Shown in pieces: positions 63,001 to 64,000 of a stretch of DNA of 64,000 nucleotides. The translations under genes and the position numbers were made by a program. The notes beneath the pieces were generated by a model. The model was not told the DNA's origin and made no database searches. It saw only the letters and a list, made by a program, of their open reading frames with translations. Every line of letters starts with the position of its first letter. Within the stretch, counting starts at the first letter, position 1. The stretch is taken from positions 1-64,000 of the forward strand of contig CAVUSV010000005.1 in the NCBI GenBank assembly GCA_963744225.1, read 5' to 3'. This DNA comes from Bog-473 sp963744225 (GTDB taxonomy: Bacteria > Actinomycetota > Acidimicrobiia > Acidimicrobiales > RAAP-2).

Positions 63001-64000
63001 CGCCCAGCGGCGTGAGGGACGCGTACTCTTCCGGCCGGCTCCCGGGCGGCCTGCTGAACACCGCGTCGACCACGCTCGACGGCAACGTCACGACAGCCTG
63101 GCAACCCGGCCTGGGCACCAAAGCCCAAATCGGCTCCTCGCTCACCTACGACCTTGCCAAGCCGCAGGCGCTCGGTGGCCTCGCGCTGCAGGTGATCGCC
63201 GACGGCCGCCACTCGGTGCCCACGGCCATGACGATCACGTCGGGCAGCCAGATGCGCAGCGTGGCCCTGCCCGCGATCGCCGACAGCACCGTGCCCGGCG
63301 CCGTAACCACGGTGCCCGTCCTCTTCCCGGCAATGACCGGTTCGCACTTCGTCCTCACGTTCACCGCGATGCGACCGGAGTACGCCGCGAACTACTACTC
63401 CGCCGGGCCGCTGGCGCTGCCGCTGGGCATCGCCGAAGTGGGGATCCCCGGGGTGCGGTCGGCGCCGACGCCCGCCAACCTGCCCGGTACCTGCGTCTCC
63501 AATCTTCTCTCGATCGACGGTCGTCCCCTCTCGGTTGCGGTCGTCGGGTCGGCCCAGCACGCGCTCGACAACGGCGAGGCCCAACTGATCCCCTGCGGCC
63601 CGGACGCCAAGGGCATCGCGCTCGGTGCCGGTCCTCACGTGGTCCAGACGGCGGTCGGCCACAACCCGCCCTGTGCGAACGTCCCAGCCACCTGCACCGG
63701 GTGGAACATCGACCAGCTCGTTCTTGACTCGGCTCCGGGCGGCGGTGCCGGACCCGTTGCCTTCCCGACGACCGCCGGGACACCACAGCTTGCGCCGACC
63801 CAACCGGGGCCGACCCCCAACGTTGCGCCGACCTCCTCCCATGTCGACAGCCATAGCGCAGCCGTCACAGGCGCGGCGCAGTCCTTTGAGTTCGTCCTCG
63901 GTCAAAGCATCAATAAGGGGTGGCATGCGGTGGCCGAGCCCCGAGCCGGTGCCCCACCCGGCTCCCACCCGGTGGACCTCGGTGCGGCGATGCTGGTCGA
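60078..64000 (+). CDS. AftD-like alpha-(1->3)-arabinofuranosyltransferase (3' end outside window)
   Basis: The frame is open from ATG 60078 to the window edge: 1307 codons without a stop and with no frameshift. A basic, Trp-rich cytoplasmic start (RRSRWWWTGGRGGRWWW) precedes the first membrane helix. The outer loop RPGVVTPDTKTYLYLDPTRF carries the DTKxYLYLDP signature of the AftD/DUF3367 family, with the catalytic-type Asp. GQAAFMWNPTVGLGTVTHEY follows. About ten membrane segments reach residue 480. Two F5/8-type or carbohydrate-binding-like modules follow, for example SSAIDNNFDTAWIAG and TTLDGNVTTAWQPG. AftD adds arabinose to cell-wall arabinan in mycobacteria. The glycan here is unknown. 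Confidence 0.85.
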   Translation, partial: MTTSTTVTVPRARHAARRRTAESRRSRWWWTGGRGGRWWWIGGATVVAAFAYAPLLLVRPGVVTPDTKTYLYLDPTRFLGQAAFMWNPTVGLGTVTHEYIGYLLPMGPFFAVFHVLSVPVWVAQRLWLGSILFAAGLGILYLSRILGLRGPGPAAAALAYMLSPYFLQYSGRISVILLPWAGLPVMLGLTIVALRRGGWREPALFAVVVATVSAINASSIIYVGVAPVLWILYAVVVLRESTWRHALGTTLRIGVLTLGACLWWITGLAVEAAYGVNVLKFTETVPSTSATSNPADIVRGLGYWYFYGTDHLGPWTTAAVRYTQDIALLATSFAVPVVALVAAAFVRWRERAYFLVLLFVGLVLSVGPFPFSDPTVIGRQLKAFMTDTTAGLALRSTDRATPLVLLALVMLLASGLTALWNRVSIAGLTATVLVAGLVVANIPSLFLGDTIANNFTQPATLPSYQVAAINHLNATHPGTRVYAIPGNDFAANRWGDTVDTPQSALLTRDFITREQQIMGSIATADTLYATDAPFQDGIANLNALAPMARLMGAGDLMVEYDQQYERYGIPQPQLLAPHFLQTPLGLANPVSFGTPRPNASIVSTLNEQDLSVSGTVKWPSPIVTYTVPNPRPLLRAESDTGAVVMEGDATGLNNLAGLGLLNTTSAIYYAGTLADHPARLRNLAAQGAHLVLTDTNRKQAFRWDTLTANAGATETPGENPATTDLSDSPIELFPGTGITSKSYATYVGAVNVTASSYGNSVSYTPEDQASSAIDNNFDTAWIAGTFVPKPAGEWWQAQFSNPVTTDHITVVQPQRGDRSRWVSAVTLTFDGKHPVRYELNGQSHVTSGQVLTFSTRTFHTLRVTIEGTTNDTATPLSAAAVGFAEIEVPGQQVHQVVAMPSQMLSALGSASAANRVSVVMSRQRTSQFPPRSDPETSISRQFTLPTARTFTLSGAASLSAFIPDDEIDRLVGRTAPSGVRDAYSSGRLPGGLLNTASTTLDGNVTTAWQPGLGTKAQIGSSLTYDLAKPQALGGLALQVIADGRHSVPTAMTITSGSQMRSVALPAIADSTVPGAVTTVPVLFPAMTGSHFVLTFTAMRPEYAANYYSAGPLALPLGIAEVGIPGVRSAPTPANLPGTCVSNLLSIDGRPLSVAVVGSAQHALDNGEAQLIPCGPDAKGIALGAGPHVVQTAVGHNPPCANVPATCTGWNIDQLVLDSAPGGGAGPVAFPTTAGTPQLAPTQPGPTPNVAPTSSHVDSHSAAVTGAAQSFEFVLGQSINKGWHAVAEPRAGAPPGSHPVDLGAAMLV

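Noticed and set aside
60045..63968. Long open frames on the minus strand opposite the AftD-like gene
   Set aside because: The plus-strand frame has membrane helices, a family signature and no stop over 3.9 kb. The minus frames have only low-complexity Arg/Gly/Glu composition.

Overview
The window is high-GC DNA with actinobacterial gene order. Three secreted proteins carry a GYWLVASDGG-type repeat that I associate mainly with the class Acidimicrobiia. Together with an AftD-like arabinofuranosyltransferase, the tlyA-nadK-recN-pyrG block and the uvrC-rapZ-yvcK-gap-pgk-tpiA-secG block, this suggests an uncultured or poorly sampled Acidimicrobiia chromosome. This is inference from gene content; there is no rRNA gene here.

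0-11.4 kb (minus strand) holds housekeeping genes: NUDIX hydrolase, pyrG, recN, nadK, tlyA, a phasin-like protein, a HAD phosphatase, a CBS protein and a three-gene 2-oxoacid dehydrogenase operon (E1 alpha, E1 beta, E2). Nearly every gene here is broken by one or more single-base frameshifts, although the protein families are normally essential and well conserved. This looks like poor consensus sequence rather than gene decay. A perfect LexA-type SOS box precedes a small coiled-coil gene at 7.8 kb. 11.5-19 kb holds Ku, two secreted six-repeat proteins and a GT87-like mannosyltransferase.

19-30.7 kb is accessory. It has an F420-type oxidoreductase, an SDR/SnoaL pair, several small proteins, and a stress-type cluster (LuxR-family regulator, STAS protein, DUF6458, CsbD, small hydrophobic protein). 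These are followed by an ArsR-AHSA1-RibD operon with a clear operator and a DUF2236-type protein. 30.7-39.7 kb contains a cyclase/AAA-ATPase regulator and an inverted 3' remnant of a paralogue. It also contains a large membrane glycosyltransferase-like protein and a decayed serine integrase whose 3' end lay in a tRNA-Leu gene. An IS481-family element has inserted exactly at that junction.

39.8-64 kb is core again and of better sequence quality: a peptide-binding lipoprotein, secG, tpiA, pgk, gap, yvcK, rapZ, uvrC, then nadA and DUF427 on the other strand. uvrA, a third six-repeat secreted protein, uvrB, coaE, a methyltransferase and a partial AftD-like gene follow. whiA is missing from its usual place between yvcK and gap. 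The most interesting possible new element is a structured leader in front of nadA. A multibranched RNA fold is mutually exclusive with a helix that hides the nadA ribosome binding site, as in a translational riboswitch.
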